From NCBI GenBank assembly GCA_964570285.1, contig CAZMXP010000039.1, positions 1 to 46,562 on the forward strand: a stretch of DNA of 46,562 nucleotides, written 5' to 3'. The stretch's first letter is position 1, and every line of letters begins with the position of its first letter. The translations under genes were made by a program, and so were the position numbers. The notes below the pieces were generated by a model. The model was given only the letters and a program-made list of their open reading frames with translations. It searched no databases and was not told where the DNA came from. Positions 7,040-16,073 of this stretch are shown here, piece by piece. This DNA is from CAZMXP01 sp964570285. GTDB taxonomy: Bacteria; Planctomycetota; PLA2.

Positions 7040-8891
7040 GCAACTGAATCCATACCGCGTGGCTCGGACGATCTGCCGAGTCCACGACAAAAAGCATGTA
7101 ATGCCCTTCCGGGGCATAGAATGGGTTAAGGGGCATCTGCACTGTGATACTTAGCGTCCGCTCGCTGATTGCCGCTGTCGGCCCGGAGTGCGCCAGTTCG
7201 ACGTACCTCTGCGCCATGTCTGCACCGTGCGTAACTGAGCTGGGCCGGACAAGCGCTACTGAGCGGACTGAGGTCTCGTCGTCCGTAACTCTGACTTCGA
7301 TGGTCACCTCTTCCCCGTAGTCCTTGGCAATCTCCGGGTAGATGTCATTAACGACCTCCGGCCTTGCTGACTCCGGATAACAGTACGGTGGTCGAAAGAT
7401 CTCGACCGACTGCTCGGAGTTCAGTGCCGGATCCTCGCTGTCGTCGCCACCGCCTGACACGACGGTTCCGTCCGGAAGCAGGAAGGCAACCGAATGGTAG
7501 CCGCGCTTCTGCTGTTGCGCTTCCATGGCATGCCATTCCTCATCCGAGTCGACGAATATCTCAGGGGGTTCGAATCGTTCCGGCGTGAGTTGCGGCGAGC
7601 ACTCGGCCTCGACGGCGTAGACTCCCCCAATCGCCATCAACGAACCATCGGCGAGGATGACTGTATTGTGATAGACGCGCGGCCATTCCATGACGTACGG
7701 AAGGCTCTCCCATGCGGCACCGATGTCGGGTGATACCATCTTCTCGACACCGATGTGCGAGGAGTAGCCGTAGCCTGCTGAACAGTCAGCGGAGTCAATT
7801 CCTCCAAGCGCACCGCCAGTCAAGTAGACCACCTCGGCGAAGTCCTCTGGCTGTTGAACGCCGAATTGCCCGTCGTCGTCGTGCCATCCAATGAGATGTA
7901 CCGAGCTGCCGTACCAATGCGACAGGTACGGAGTATCCCCCTCGCGCCATCTCCAGGTGTCCATGTCGGTGTCGTGGTCTTCGCACGACCAAGCTTCCTG
8001 CGACGCGATGTCGAGGAAGCGGCTGCTGTCCGCGTCCGCATGATGGTTGGATGATCGTATCGCATCCATCAGAAGCCCATTGCTCAGCAGGTGCAGCCTC
8101 GGGTACTCAGCAACTCGCGCGTCCACGTGTGTTGGGCAATCCGGAGCGTCGGCGTTCCACAAGTCGTTCCGACGATCTGCCGCCAAGTAGAAAGACCCCA
8201 ATGACGGATAGGTACCTGGTGAGTATTCGTCACGGTAAAGCGTCTGATCGGCACTAGGTTGAAGCTGGTGCCCAAACACGAACACGGCTCCATCGACACC
8301 GATCGAGGTAGCAGTCGGGTACCACCGGTCTCGCGACATCACGAGTCCGTTAGCCTGCCATGCCGGGATCAACGAACTAGTGTCAAGGAGCCACGCACCG
8401 GAGTGCCCGTAGAAGTCTCCCCCGCAGTTGTATAGACAGGTCCGGTTGTAGTCCGAGCCACCGACTACAAGAACTCGCCCGTCGGGCAGAAACGTGTGAC
8501 CACTACAGAAGAAATCTTGGCTTCCATCAGTGGGGTAGTTCGCAGGCGGTGTGATCGCCGTGAGCGTCGAGCGTGAGTTGCGATCCGGCTTCCACAAGTA
8601 TGTGCGGCCGTAGGACTGGTTCGTTGGCGTGTCACAGCTCACGCATTCATTCGGGTAGTGTGGAACGAAGATGAAGAGCACGCGACTCGTCGGCGACTCA
8701 AGATCACTTGGAGGAAGAACGATGGCATGCGCCAATTCCTGCGTGGGGTACGCTGTGAGGCTCGCTGAGAGATTGAACGGTCCCTCCCAATCTCCGTCAG
8801 GATCGGTCTGAGCCCCGGCTGTGCCGCGCAGGAGCAAAAACGCCAGCCCGAGCGACACACGAACAACGACTGGTGCACGCATAGCAACCAT
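7029..8891 (-). CDS. Secreted glyoxal/galactose-oxidase-like copper radical oxidase
   Basis: The start is the ATG at 8891, 8 nt after AGGAGGT, giving 620 residues; the longer upstream frame has no support. A signal peptide ends near GTAGA-Q. Kelch-type repeats lead to a C-terminal early-set domain (DUF1929). The copper-radical residues all seem present: Cys129 (FCSGH), Tyr191 (RDRWY), Tyr465-His466 (RGYHS) and His555 (SSVTHGADMAQR). The Cys-Tyr spacing of 62 is nearer to glyoxal oxidases than to galactose oxidase. Such enzymes oxidise aldehydes or primary alcohols with O2, giving H2O2. The substrate cannot be told. The SBBP gene overlaps its end, suggesting one operon. Confidence 0.8.
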   Translation of the reverse strand: MVAMRAPVVVRVSLGLAFLLLRGTAGAQTDPDGDWEGPFNLSASLTAYPTQELAHAIVLPPSDLESPTSRVLFIFVPHYPNECVSCDTPTNQSYGRTYLWKPDRNSRSTLTAITPPANYPTDGSQDFFCSGHTFLPDGRVLVVGGSDYNRTCLYNCGGDFYGHSGAWLLDTSSLIPAWQANGLVMSRDRWYPTATSIGVDGAVFVFGHQLQPSADQTLYRDEYSPGTYPSLGSFYLAADRRNDLWNADAPDCPTHVDARVAEYPRLHLLSNGLLMDAIRSSNHHADADSSRFLDIASQEAWSCEDHDTDMDTWRWREGDTPYLSHWYGSSVHLIGWHDDDGQFGVQQPEDFAEVVYLTGGALGGIDSADCSAGYGYSSHIGVEKMVSPDIGAAWESLPYVMEWPRVYHNTVILADGSLMAIGGVYAVEAECSPQLTPERFEPPEIFVDSDEEWHAMEAQQQKRGYHSVAFLLPDGTVVSGGGDDSEDPALNSEQSVEIFRPPYCYPESARPEVVNDIYPEIAKDYGEEVTIEVRVTDDETSVRSVALVRPSSVTHGADMAQRYVELAHSGPTAAISERTLSITVQMPLNPFYAPEGHYMLFVVDSADRPSHAVWIQLLDQ

Positions 8892-9169
8892 GTTGACCGA
8901 CCTCCTAGGGCCGACGCCGCGTCTAGCACTCTTCGGCCGCCGAGACCGACCGCCCACCCGCCAATCTACCCCCATGGAGCTAATTCGGGGGGCAGGTAGT
9001 CGACGGATTTCGTCCTCCACGCGAAGCGCCTGAATGGCGCGTCTTCTGACCCGAGGCTGACATGAGTTCGCCCGGGTGACAGACGGCCACATATGCAGGA
9101 CCCTGCGCGCAAGGGCGTTCATCGGGGTCGAGGCCCGCGAGTTGGCTCTTCTCGCCTATGATCGGCACC

Positions 9170-11437
9170 ATGACGCACCGGAGCGCAAGCCTTCCATCGC
9201 TGCTGGGGGCGGTCTTTGCGGCGCTCCCTGCCTGTGCGGAGATCCCGAGTCCCAAACCCGGCTTAGCCGCCATCAGTCAGGGAGGTGCAGTCCATCGATC
9301 GGGACAACTCAGTGAAACCGGTCAGTGCGATGGCACTCGATCGATGGTCGCGCGGCTTCTGGAGCTCAAGGCCAAGCGCGACTTGGAAGAGGATTACTAC
9401 CTAAGTGACGATCGTGCCCGCGTCCTTGAGGCTCGCCTTACTAGAGCCGTTGAAACGGGGCGTCCGACTCTCATCCTCCGGCTCGCGCTTGCGCGAGAAT
9501 ACTTGGCGGCAGGATCGCCCGAGGTAGCCACCGCTCTTCTTGCGGAGGCACTGGACAACTTTCAGGCTCGGGCGGAAGAAGTGCATCCGGGCTATCGACT
9601 AGAAGCCCTAAAGACGATGGCCGAAGCTTGGATGAGAGTGGGCGAGCAACGCAATTGTGTGCTGCACCATGGCACGGACTCGTGCCTCGCTCCGATCTCC
9701 GGTTCCGGCCGCCACGCCGACGCGCAGGGATCAGAGGAGGCCATGGCAGTACTGCGGAAGGTGCTGGCCGTCGACCGGGCGGACTATGAGATGCGCTGGC
9801 TCTACAACATCGCGGCAATGACGGTCGGCAAGTGGCCCACGGACGTCGAGGCTGATCTCGTGGTACCTCCAGCTTCGTTCCAGAGTGAGCAGGATTCTCC
9901 CCGATTCCGCGATACCGCTACGGCATGTGGCCTGGCCTGCCGAGGGCTTGCCGGCGGAGCGTGCTTGGATGACTTCAATGGCGATGGAACTCTCGACATT
10001 GTAACGTCTGAGTGGCCGCTTGACCGCCCAATGCGTTCATACTTCAACTCCGCCACTGGACAGTACACGGAGACATCATCCACATCTGGTCTTGCCGGTC
10101 TGATCGGTGGCGCGAATCTTCTTCATGCTGACATCGACAACGATGGAGATTTGGACCTTCTTGTGCTCCGCGGGGCATTGCGTGCCGCGTTCGGCGACAC
10201 TGAGCCACTCTCTCTCTTGAGCAACAACGGCAGCGGTACATTCTGCGACATCACGGAAGCGGCCGGCCTGATTGCGCCGACGGCGACACAGACAGCCGCC
10301 ATTGCAGACTTCGACGGCGATGGATGGCTTGACATCTTTGTAGGCAATGAGTCCACAGGCGGCGCATTGCTGCCATGCATGCTGTTCCGCGGTAGCGAGA
10401 GCGGCGGTTTCCTAGACGTTGCAAGTATCGCTGGAGTTGACCTTGTGGCCCATGTCAAGGGCTGCGCTTCGGCAGACTATGACAACGATGGTGATCAGGA
10501 CCTCGTCGTCACCCGTTTGGATGGTAGTCCAGTGTTGTTCAGAAACGACGGTGCATCGTTCACGGATGTATCCGCCAACGCCGGCCTCACGTTACCCTCG
10601 AGCAGTTCGCTCTGCTGGTGGGCAGACTATGACAACGATGGACTCTTGGACCTGTTTCTGTTCGAGCACGGGACTGACCAAGGCCAGGCTGTGTGTCGTG
10701 ACTACCTCGGCATGACGAGCGATGGGGCGCGCGTACGGCTCTACGCGAACACGGGCTACGGCGGATTCACGGACGTCACTCAGACTGCAGGATTGTGGCG
10801 AGTTCTTCCCGCCATTGGCGGCAACACCGGCGACATCGACAACGATGGATGGCTGGACTTTTACGTCGGCACGGGCGAGCAGTCTCTCATGGCCCTTTAC
10901 CCAAATCGGACGTTTCGAAATGAGAACGGCATGCGCTTTCTTGATGTGACGACGGCCACTGGAATGGGTCACTTGCAGAAGGGAAGCGCTGTTACGTTTG
11001 GTGATGTCGACAATGACGGCGATCAGGACGTGTTTGTGATTATGGGAGGCTATTACCCAGGTGATTCCTTTCATCGCGCACTCTTCGAGAACCCGGGCAA
11101 TGAGAATAGCTGGGTGACGCTTGTCCTAGAGGGCACCCGGGCCAATCGGTCAGCAATAGGAGCACGCATCCGCGTTCGGGTCATTCGTTTAGACGGAAGC
11201 GTTCGCGATATACACCATGTTATTGGCACGGGAGGAAGCATGGGAAGCCAGAGCCTACAGGCAGAAGTCGGCCTCGGCGACGCAACAGCCATTCAGGAGG
11301 TCGAGGTACGCTGGCCAGGCAGTGGAACGACGCAAGTGTTCGCGCGCTTACCGATGCGGCGGTTCTGGAAACTCCGAGAGGATGATCCTCAAGCAAAGGA
11401 ATTGACTCGTCGCCGCACGTCTCTTGGTGGGACATAG
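9170..11437 (+). CDS. Secreted FG-GAP/VCBS repeat protein with ASPIC/UnbV domain
   Basis: There are 755 residues from the ATG at 9170; an ATG four codons upstream (9158) is also possible. The N-terminus is a signal peptide ending LPACAE, perhaps a lipoprotein Cys. An alpha-helical TPR-like part follows (residues about 50-210). Then come repeated calcium-binding-type loops, such as DDFNGDGTLDI, DIDNDGDLDLL, DFDGDGWLDIF, DYDNDGDQDLV and DVDNDGDQDVF, of an FG-GAP/VCBS propeller. The end (ANRSAIGARIRVRV, then GDATAIQEVEVRWPGSG) is an ASPIC/UnbV domain. This architecture is common in planctomycetes and is thought to be a surface adhesin or sugar-binding protein. It converges with the next minus-strand gene. 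Confidence 0.85.
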   Translation: MTHRSASLPSLLGAVFAALPACAEIPSPKPGLAAISQGGAVHRSGQLSETGQCDGTRSMVARLLELKAKRDLEEDYYLSDDRARVLEARLTRAVETGRPTLILRLALAREYLAAGSPEVATALLAEALDNFQARAEEVHPGYRLEALKTMAEAWMRVGEQRNCVLHHGTDSCLAPISGSGRHADAQGSEEAMAVLRKVLAVDRADYEMRWLYNIAAMTVGKWPTDVEADLVVPPASFQSEQDSPRFRDTATACGLACRGLAGGACLDDFNGDGTLDIVTSEWPLDRPMRSYFNSATGQYTETSSTSGLAGLIGGANLLHADIDNDGDLDLLVLRGALRAAFGDTEPLSLLSNNGSGTFCDITEAAGLIAPTATQTAAIADFDGDGWLDIFVGNESTGGALLPCMLFRGSESGGFLDVASIAGVDLVAHVKGCASADYDNDGDQDLVVTRLDGSPVLFRNDGASFTDVSANAGLTLPSSSSLCWWADYDNDGLLDLFLFEHGTDQGQAVCRDYLGMTSDGARVRLYANTGYGGFTDVTQTAGLWRVLPAIGGNTGDIDNDGWLDFYVGTGEQSLMALYPNRTFRNENGMRFLDVTTATGMGHLQKGSAVTFGDVDNDGDQDVFVIMGGYYPGDSFHRALFENPGNENSWVTLVLEGTRANRSAIGARIRVRVIRLDGSVRDIHHVIGTGGSMGSQSLQAEVGLGDATAIQEVEVRWPGSGTTQVFARLPMRRFWKLREDDPQAKELTRRRTSLGGT

Positions 11438-11475
11438 TCCAATACGTGCTCCTGGAAGCGCGCCATCGGCTCGCG

Positions 11476-12150
11476 TCACTCAAGGACGGGCACGCTTGCG
11501 TCCAGCACCCACTTCCGGGCCTCACGCACGACCGGAAACAAGAGTGAGCGCCCCGCGCTTGGAAGTGCAACACGTACGTAACGCTTCTTGTTGGCATCTC
11601 TTTCGATTGAGAGTACGAGCGATTCCACATCGAGCCCCTTCCCAACGACGTCTGTGAGCGCGGCTCGCACGCGGCTCCAGTAAGCCTGCGGTCCCAGTCG
11701 GTGAATATCATCGACCGCCTGTGCTGAGAACCACTCTAGCTGGGCCAGCCCCGGCACTGTGCCATGCGTCGCTTCGTGAAACCACCGTCTGACGAGCAAG
11801 TACTCGTCAGCCTCTCGTGGCGATACCGCGCGTGCCGTCCTTGCATCTAGCGGAATGGGAGAGTTGTTCAAGTTGCCTCGCGGAGGCCGGTCCATGGGAA
11901 GGTTTGAATGAGATGGTGCGATCCCGCCCCCGGGCACCTGGGTCAGTACCTCCACAAGTGGCCAACCCGGTGTACTCGTCGACTCATCGACGACGGCGAA
12001 CATTAATCCCAAGGCGAGGGCAAACCCTGCCGCGAGCAGAACGAGTAACAATGGGCGTCGTACGCGCCTGCAAGTCGTCTGGCTGGCTCGCTTGCTCGTC
12101 ATGGCACGCCGACCCATCTCATGCGCAGATGATACTGCACGCCCCCCCAT
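11476..12150 (-). CDS. Membrane-anchored hypothetical protein
   Basis: The protein has 224 residues from the ATG at 12150; an ATG at 12102 would remove a weak N-terminal extension. A basic stretch (RRVRRP) precedes one transmembrane helix (LLLVLLAAGFALALGLMFAV, about residues 34-53). A Pro/Ser-rich linker and a C-terminal soluble domain of about 120 residues follow (WFHEATHGTVPGLAQLEWFS, then VRVALPSAGRSLLFPV). The topology suggests a periplasmic domain held by an uncleaved anchor. No family is recognised. It is convergent with the VCBS gene and not obviously in an operon. Confidence 0.55.
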   Translation of the reverse strand: MGGRAVSSAHEMGRRAMTSKRASQTTCRRVRRPLLLVLLAAGFALALGLMFAVVDESTSTPGWPLVEVLTQVPGGGIAPSHSNLPMDRPPRGNLNNSPIPLDARTARAVSPREADEYLLVRRWFHEATHGTVPGLAQLEWFSAQAVDDIHRLGPQAYWSRVRAALTDVVGKGLDVESLVLSIERDANKKRYVRVALPSAGRSLLFPVVREARKWVLDASVPVLE

Positions 12151-12287
12151 GACCAGGCCGTGAAGCGCACGTGTTCCGCTCTAGCAGTCAATGCCAGCTA
12201 CCGAGCACGGGGGCCGGAGATAGCGTCACAGTATGATTGCGCGCTGCGAGAGCGTGCATCGCGTGAGAACGTACGCAGCATGCGCAT

Positions 12288-12749
12288 GTTCCGCGCATTT
12301 TCGATGTCCGATAATTACCCGCACTTGGGGCGGCGCCAGAAGTTCCGTGAGTTCCGAAATGTTCCGTTTGTCGCGGAACTCACATCCGGAACTTTCGGAC
12401 GACCAATGGCGATCCTGGCCACGAATCGCCAAATCGGCGCAGATCGCAAGTTCCGCAGCCTGTCCACCGCCCCCGTGCCCGGAACTTCCAAACTATAAGG
12501 TGTCGCCGCGCGGCCCGAAGTTCCGCCGCGGTCCCCGCCCGGAACGGATCTGGGCCCTGCTCCCCACCTGGCGGCCCGGTTTCGTTCCGGTCCCGTTCCG
12601 CGCAGGCTTGAAGCCTGCCATTTGGGCGGAGACACTCTAGTTCACACCTCGCGCGTGTTCAGAGAGAGGCCGCCGCCCTGTCGGGCTGGCGGCCGGGCAG
12701 GTTCCGAGCGAATCCGCGCACTACGCGGGCCCCGCCCGCAGCTCGGAAC
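12288..12749. repeat. Array of 14 GTTCCG/CGGAAC hexamers upstream of the ParB-like methyltransferase gene
   Basis: In the 600 bp without a gene between 12151 and 12752, the hexamer GTTCCG or its complement occurs at 12288, 12342, 12351, 12361, 12374, 12387, 12450, 12480, 12520, 12540, 12584, 12595, 12701 and 12744. Chance would give well under one. Several are extended to AGTTCCG. GTGAGTTCCG (12347-12356) and CGGAACTCAC (12374-12383) form a perfect 10-bp inverted repeat. The cluster ends next to a gene with a ParB-like domain at the left edge of the mobile element's genes. It could be a centromere-like, origin or operator region. No promoter was identified. Confidence 0.65.
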
Positions 12750-12752
12750 CCC

Positions 12753-14147
12753 ATGGCCACCACGACCCCGCTCGCGATCCGTCGAGTTCAGCTGTCCGCC
12801 CTGCACCCTGACCCGGCCAACGCCCGGGCCCACAACGCTGCCAACCTCGACGCCATCAAGGCGAGCCTGACCCGGTTCGGCCAGGCCGAGCCGCTGGTGG
12901 TGCAGGCCGGCAGCCTTCGGCTGATTGCGGGGCATGGAAGGTTGTCCGCGATGCAGGCGCTGGGCTGGACGGAGGCCGACATCGTCGAGCTGCCCGTGGA
13001 GAACCTCGACGCCACGGCCCTGGGGATCGCCCTGAACCGGACCGCCGAGCTGGCCGAGTGGGACGAGCCGGTGCTGGCCAAGCTGCTCGAGCAACTGCGG
13101 GCCGAGGATGCGCTCGACGGGGTGGGGTTCAGCAGCAAGGACCTCGATGGCCTACTCGACGAGTTGCTCGCGGCCTCGGGCGGGCCCGAAGGTGACGCCG
13201 ACGCGGTGCCCCCGCTCCCGGCCGTGGCGACGACGCGCCGTGGCGACCTCTGGGTCCTCGGCGACCACCGCCTGTACTGCGCCGACTCGGCCTCCCCCGC
13301 CGACGTGGATCGCCTGCTCGCCGGCGCCCCGATCCACCTCGTGAACAGCGACCCGCCCTACAACGTCAAGGTCGAACCCCGGAGCAACAACGCCATCGCG
13401 GCCGGCCTGTCGTCCTTCGAGACGACGCACCACCAGAAGCTCGACCTCGCACGGCACCCGGAGAAGGCGACCGCGACGCACCGCCAGATGCGCGCCAAGG
13501 ACCGGCCGCTGATGAACGACTTCGTGACGGACGAGGCCTTCGACGCTCTGCTCGCCGCGTGGTTCGGGAACTTCGCCCGCGTGCTCCTGCCCGGGCGCGG
13601 CTTCTACCTCTGGGGCGGCTACTCCAACTGCGGCAACTATCCCCCGGCCCTGCGAGCCGCGGGCCTGTACTTTTCCCAGGCGATCATCTGGGACAAGCAG
13701 CACCCGGTGCTCACGCGCAAGGACTACATGGGCGCGCACGAGTGGTGCTTCTACGGCTGGCGCGAGGGCGCGGCGCATCAGTTCTTCGGGCCCAACAACG
13801 CGACCGACCTGTGGTCGGTGAAGAAGGTCAACCCCCAGTCCATGGTGCACCTCACGGAGAAGCCCGTCGAACTCGCGTCGCGAGCGATGCTCTACTCCTC
13901 GCGCCGTGGCGAGAACGTCCTGGACCTGTTCGGCGGCAGCGGCAGCACGCTCATCGCGGCCGAGCAGACCGAGCGGCATGCCTACCTGATGGAGATCGAC
14001 CCGCTCTACGCCGACGTGATCGTCACGCGCTGGCAGACGCTGACCGGAAAGGCCGCCGTCCTCGACGGTACGGGGCAGACCTTCGCCAAGGTGCAGACCG
14101 AGCGCGGCATGTCCCTGACGGGCACCGAAACGGACGCCAGCGCATGA
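12753..14147 (+). CDS. ParB-like nuclease domain fused to DNA methyltransferase
   Basis: A 464-residue protein. Residues about 5-115 are a ParB/sulfiredoxin-like domain (LHPDPANARAHN, then LIAGHGRLSAMQALG). A beta-class N4/N6 DNA methyltransferase follows, with catalytic motif IV NSDPPYNV near residue 200 and the SAM-binding motif VLDLFGGSGSTLIAAE near residue 390. The DPPY motif suggests adenine-N6 or cytosine-N4 methylation. Such fusions are common on phages and integrative elements, where they protect the element or mark its DNA. The gene follows the GTTCCG array and overlaps the next small gene by ATGA. No cognate restriction enzyme is next to it. Confidence 0.85.
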   Translation: MATTTPLAIRRVQLSALHPDPANARAHNAANLDAIKASLTRFGQAEPLVVQAGSLRLIAGHGRLSAMQALGWTEADIVELPVENLDATALGIALNRTAELAEWDEPVLAKLLEQLRAEDALDGVGFSSKDLDGLLDELLAASGGPEGDADAVPPLPAVATTRRGDLWVLGDHRLYCADSASPADVDRLLAGAPIHLVNSDPPYNVKVEPRSNNAIAAGLSSFETTHHQKLDLARHPEKATATHRQMRAKDRPLMNDFVTDEAFDALLAAWFGNFARVLLPGRGFYLWGGYSNCGNYPPALRAAGLYFSQAIIWDKQHPVLTRKDYMGAHEWCFYGWREGAAHQFFGPNNATDLWSVKKVNPQSMVHLTEKPVELASRAMLYSSRRGENVLDLFGGSGSTLIAAEQTERHAYLMEIDPLYADVIVTRWQTLTGKAAVLDGTGQTFAKVQTERGMSLTGTETDASA

Positions 14148-14383
14148 CCTCTCTCCAGTGGGTCCTCGCCGCCCTCTCGATCGCCGGCGTCGTGCTCAAC
14201 ATCGGCAAGCACCGCCACTGCTTTCTGCTCTGGCTCGTCACGAGCGCCAGCTGGTGCGTCCTGGACTTCCAGCACGGACTGCCGGGGCAAGGCATCGTGC
14301 AGGCCTGCTATTTCTGCCTCTCGGCGTGGGGCTGGTGGCGCTGGAAGCGCGACGAGTCGCACACCGACACGGTTCCCGGATAG
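14144..14383 (+). CDS. Small membrane protein, PnuC-like
   Basis: A 79-residue protein whose ATG overlaps the methyltransferase stop (ATGA). Three short hydrophobic segments are visible: LQWVLAALSIAGVVLNI, CFLLWLVTSASWCVLDF and IVQACYFCLSAWGWWRWKR. The pattern, with Asn in the first helix and the final GWWRW, resembles a short version of PnuC-type nicotinamide riboside carriers that occurs on phages and plasmids. At this length it would be a half-size protein needing to oligomerise. The function is tentative. Confidence 0.6.
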   Translation: MTSLQWVLAALSIAGVVLNIGKHRHCFLLWLVTSASWCVLDFQHGLPGQGIVQACYFCLSAWGWWRWKRDESHTDTVPG

Positions 14384-14386
14384 AGC

Positions 14387-14956
14387 ATGGGCCGCGTACC
14401 ACGATGCGCCTACGACGACTGGGTCGCTCTGGGCCCGGGGCGATCGTTCGCGCAGCTTGCGGCCCGCTACGGCGTCACCGACCGGGCGCTTCGCAAGCGC
14501 GCCGAGAACGAGGGCTGGCGTGAACGGCTCGCCATCGCGGAGCGCGCCGCACACGCCGCGGCCAACGTGCAGAGCGCCGACTCGTTGCAGGAGGTGCAGT
14601 CGAGGCACCTCAAGATGGCGAAGCTCTTGCAGGCGAAGGCGATCGAGGCGCTTCGCAGCACGCACCTCGGAGCCGGTGCCTCGGCGATCCGCGCGCTCGA
14701 CACGTCCGTGAAGCTCGAGCGACTTCTGCTCGGGCAGACCGGCGCCGACGAGCCGACCGACGACACGTACGTCATGCGCCTCACGCAGCCAGACATCGAC
14801 GAGCTGCTCGCACTCGGGAAGGAGTGCAGAGAGAGGCGCGAGGCGAATCTGCGTGCGGAGATCGAGCGCAGCGTGCGGGCCCAGATTGCGAAAGAGCAGG
14901 CCGCAGCAGCACGGAGTCCGTCGGCGGAACTTCCGCAGGTGCCGGCGGACAACTAG
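14387..14956 (+). CDS. Terminase small-subunit-like DNA-binding protein
   Basis: The protein has 189 residues. The N-terminus (DDWVALGPGRSFAQLAARYG, then VTDRALRKRAENEGWRER) is an HTH of the kind found in phage terminase small subunits, which select DNA for packaging. It is followed by a long helical, Ala/Leu/Arg-rich region and a charged C-terminus. No large terminase, portal or capsid gene is present in the window, so a packaging role could only be served by a helper phage, or the protein may do something else. It is three bases downstream of the small membrane-protein gene and co-oriented. Confidence 0.55.
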   Translation: MGRVPRCAYDDWVALGPGRSFAQLAARYGVTDRALRKRAENEGWRERLAIAERAAHAAANVQSADSLQEVQSRHLKMAKLLQAKAIEALRSTHLGAGASAIRALDTSVKLERLLLGQTGADEPTDDTYVMRLTQPDIDELLALGKECRERREANLRAEIERSVRAQIAKEQAAAARSPSAELPQVPADN

Positions 14957-15067
14957 CGCAGATCGCCGCGGAGTTTGCGGCCTTGATTCCGGGAGCGGCG
15001 AGAGCCCTCATCGGACGTCGACCGGGGCGCTGCCTCGGCCACGAGATGCTGGTTCCGAGGACTCGCC

Positions 15068-15958
15068 GTGCACATCGTGAAGGCGCTTGCGCGCTACGAG
15101 TTGCAGCTTCGCGCGAACGATCGATCGCCGCTGACGGTCACGAGTTACTTGCGGTACGTCCGGCTGCTCGCGGCCTGGCTCGCGACGCAGGACCACTCGC
15201 TCCAGGTCGAGGACGTCACCGCCGACAACCTCGCGGCGTTTCTCGCGAGCGACACGGTGCGACTGTGCCCGAACGGGAAGCGGCGCAAGGCGACGGCAGG
15301 CAACGTGCTGCGCAGTGCGCTCATCACGTTCTTCAGGCACATGGCCGCGGCCGACGTCATCCCGCGTGACCCGTCCGTGATGGTGCGACGCGCGCGCTGT
15401 GCTCCGGCGCCCCCGCGTGGACTGTCGCCGATCGAGACGAAGAAGTTCTGCGCCGCGCTGTCGAAAGCCCGCACGCCGTCCGAGCACCGAGACTGGATGC
15501 TCTTCGATCTGTTGCTCGCGACGGGAATCCGCATCGGGAGCGCGCTCGCCCTCGAGGTCCGTGACGTCGACCTCGAACAGAAGTTGCTCTGGCTGCGCAC
15601 GACGAAGGGCAACCGTCCCGAGCGCGTGTTTCTCTCCGATGCGATCTGCCGGCACCTGCGGCGCTACCTCAAGACTCTCGACGGGAGTCTCGTGTTCCCC
15701 GGGCGGCGACGCGGCAGGGCCATGACGGATCGGCACGCCCGGCGGCAAATGCTCGACTGGCTGAAGCGTGCGGGCATACGCAGGCACGCGACCCCGCACA
15801 GCCTGCGCCACAGCTTCGCGGCTGGGCTGCTCGCCAAGAGTGGCGGCGACTTCATCTTGGTCCAGCGCGCCCTGCGGCACGCGAGCATCGCGAGCACGCT
15901 GATCTACCTCGGCCCGCCCAGCGACCGGCTGGCGGAGGTGCTCGACGGGGTCGGGTAG
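15068..15958 (+). CDS. Tyrosine recombinase (phage/XerD-type integrase)
   Basis: The protein has 296 residues from the GTG at 15068. The N-terminal SAM-like core-binding domain (residues 1-95) contains YLRYVRLLAAWLATQ. The catalytic domain shows the expected residues: Arg in TGIRIGSALALEV, His-x-x-Arg in HSLRHSFAAGLL, a second His in ALRHASIASTLIYLG and the nucleophile Tyr in that same motif. It is full length and probably active. It would drive site-specific integration or excision of the surrounding element, or resolve multimers. It is not an integron integrase, as far as I can see: the extra helix typical of IntI is not visible. A second, unrelated recombinase lies at 22822. Confidence 0.85.
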   Translation: MHIVKALARYELQLRANDRSPLTVTSYLRYVRLLAAWLATQDHSLQVEDVTADNLAAFLASDTVRLCPNGKRRKATAGNVLRSALITFFRHMAAADVIPRDPSVMVRRARCAPAPPRGLSPIETKKFCAALSKARTPSEHRDWMLFDLLLATGIRIGSALALEVRDVDLEQKLLWLRTTKGNRPERVFLSDAICRHLRRYLKTLDGSLVFPGRRRGRAMTDRHARRQMLDWLKRAGIRRHATPHSLRHSFAAGLLAKSGGDFILVQRALRHASIASTLIYLGPPSDRLAEVLDGVG

Positions 15959-16073
15959 GCGGGCGTCTCCGTGCAGACCGCCACTTGTATGCCGGCGCTG
16001 ACCGCCCAGAATCGAAGCGATCTGGCGGCGTAGATTCGCTGCCGGCGACGAGGCGCAGTTTCGGAGGAACGTG

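Noticed and set aside
14387..14956. Prophage on the basis of the terminase-like gene
   Set aside because: No large terminase, portal, capsid, tail or lysis genes are found; a plasmid-like or satellite-like integrative element explains the content better.
15068..15958. Integron integrase for the cassette-like arrays
   Set aside because: The protein is a short XerD/phage-like tyrosine recombinase without the visible extra IntI segment, and it lies far from both arrays inside a different element.
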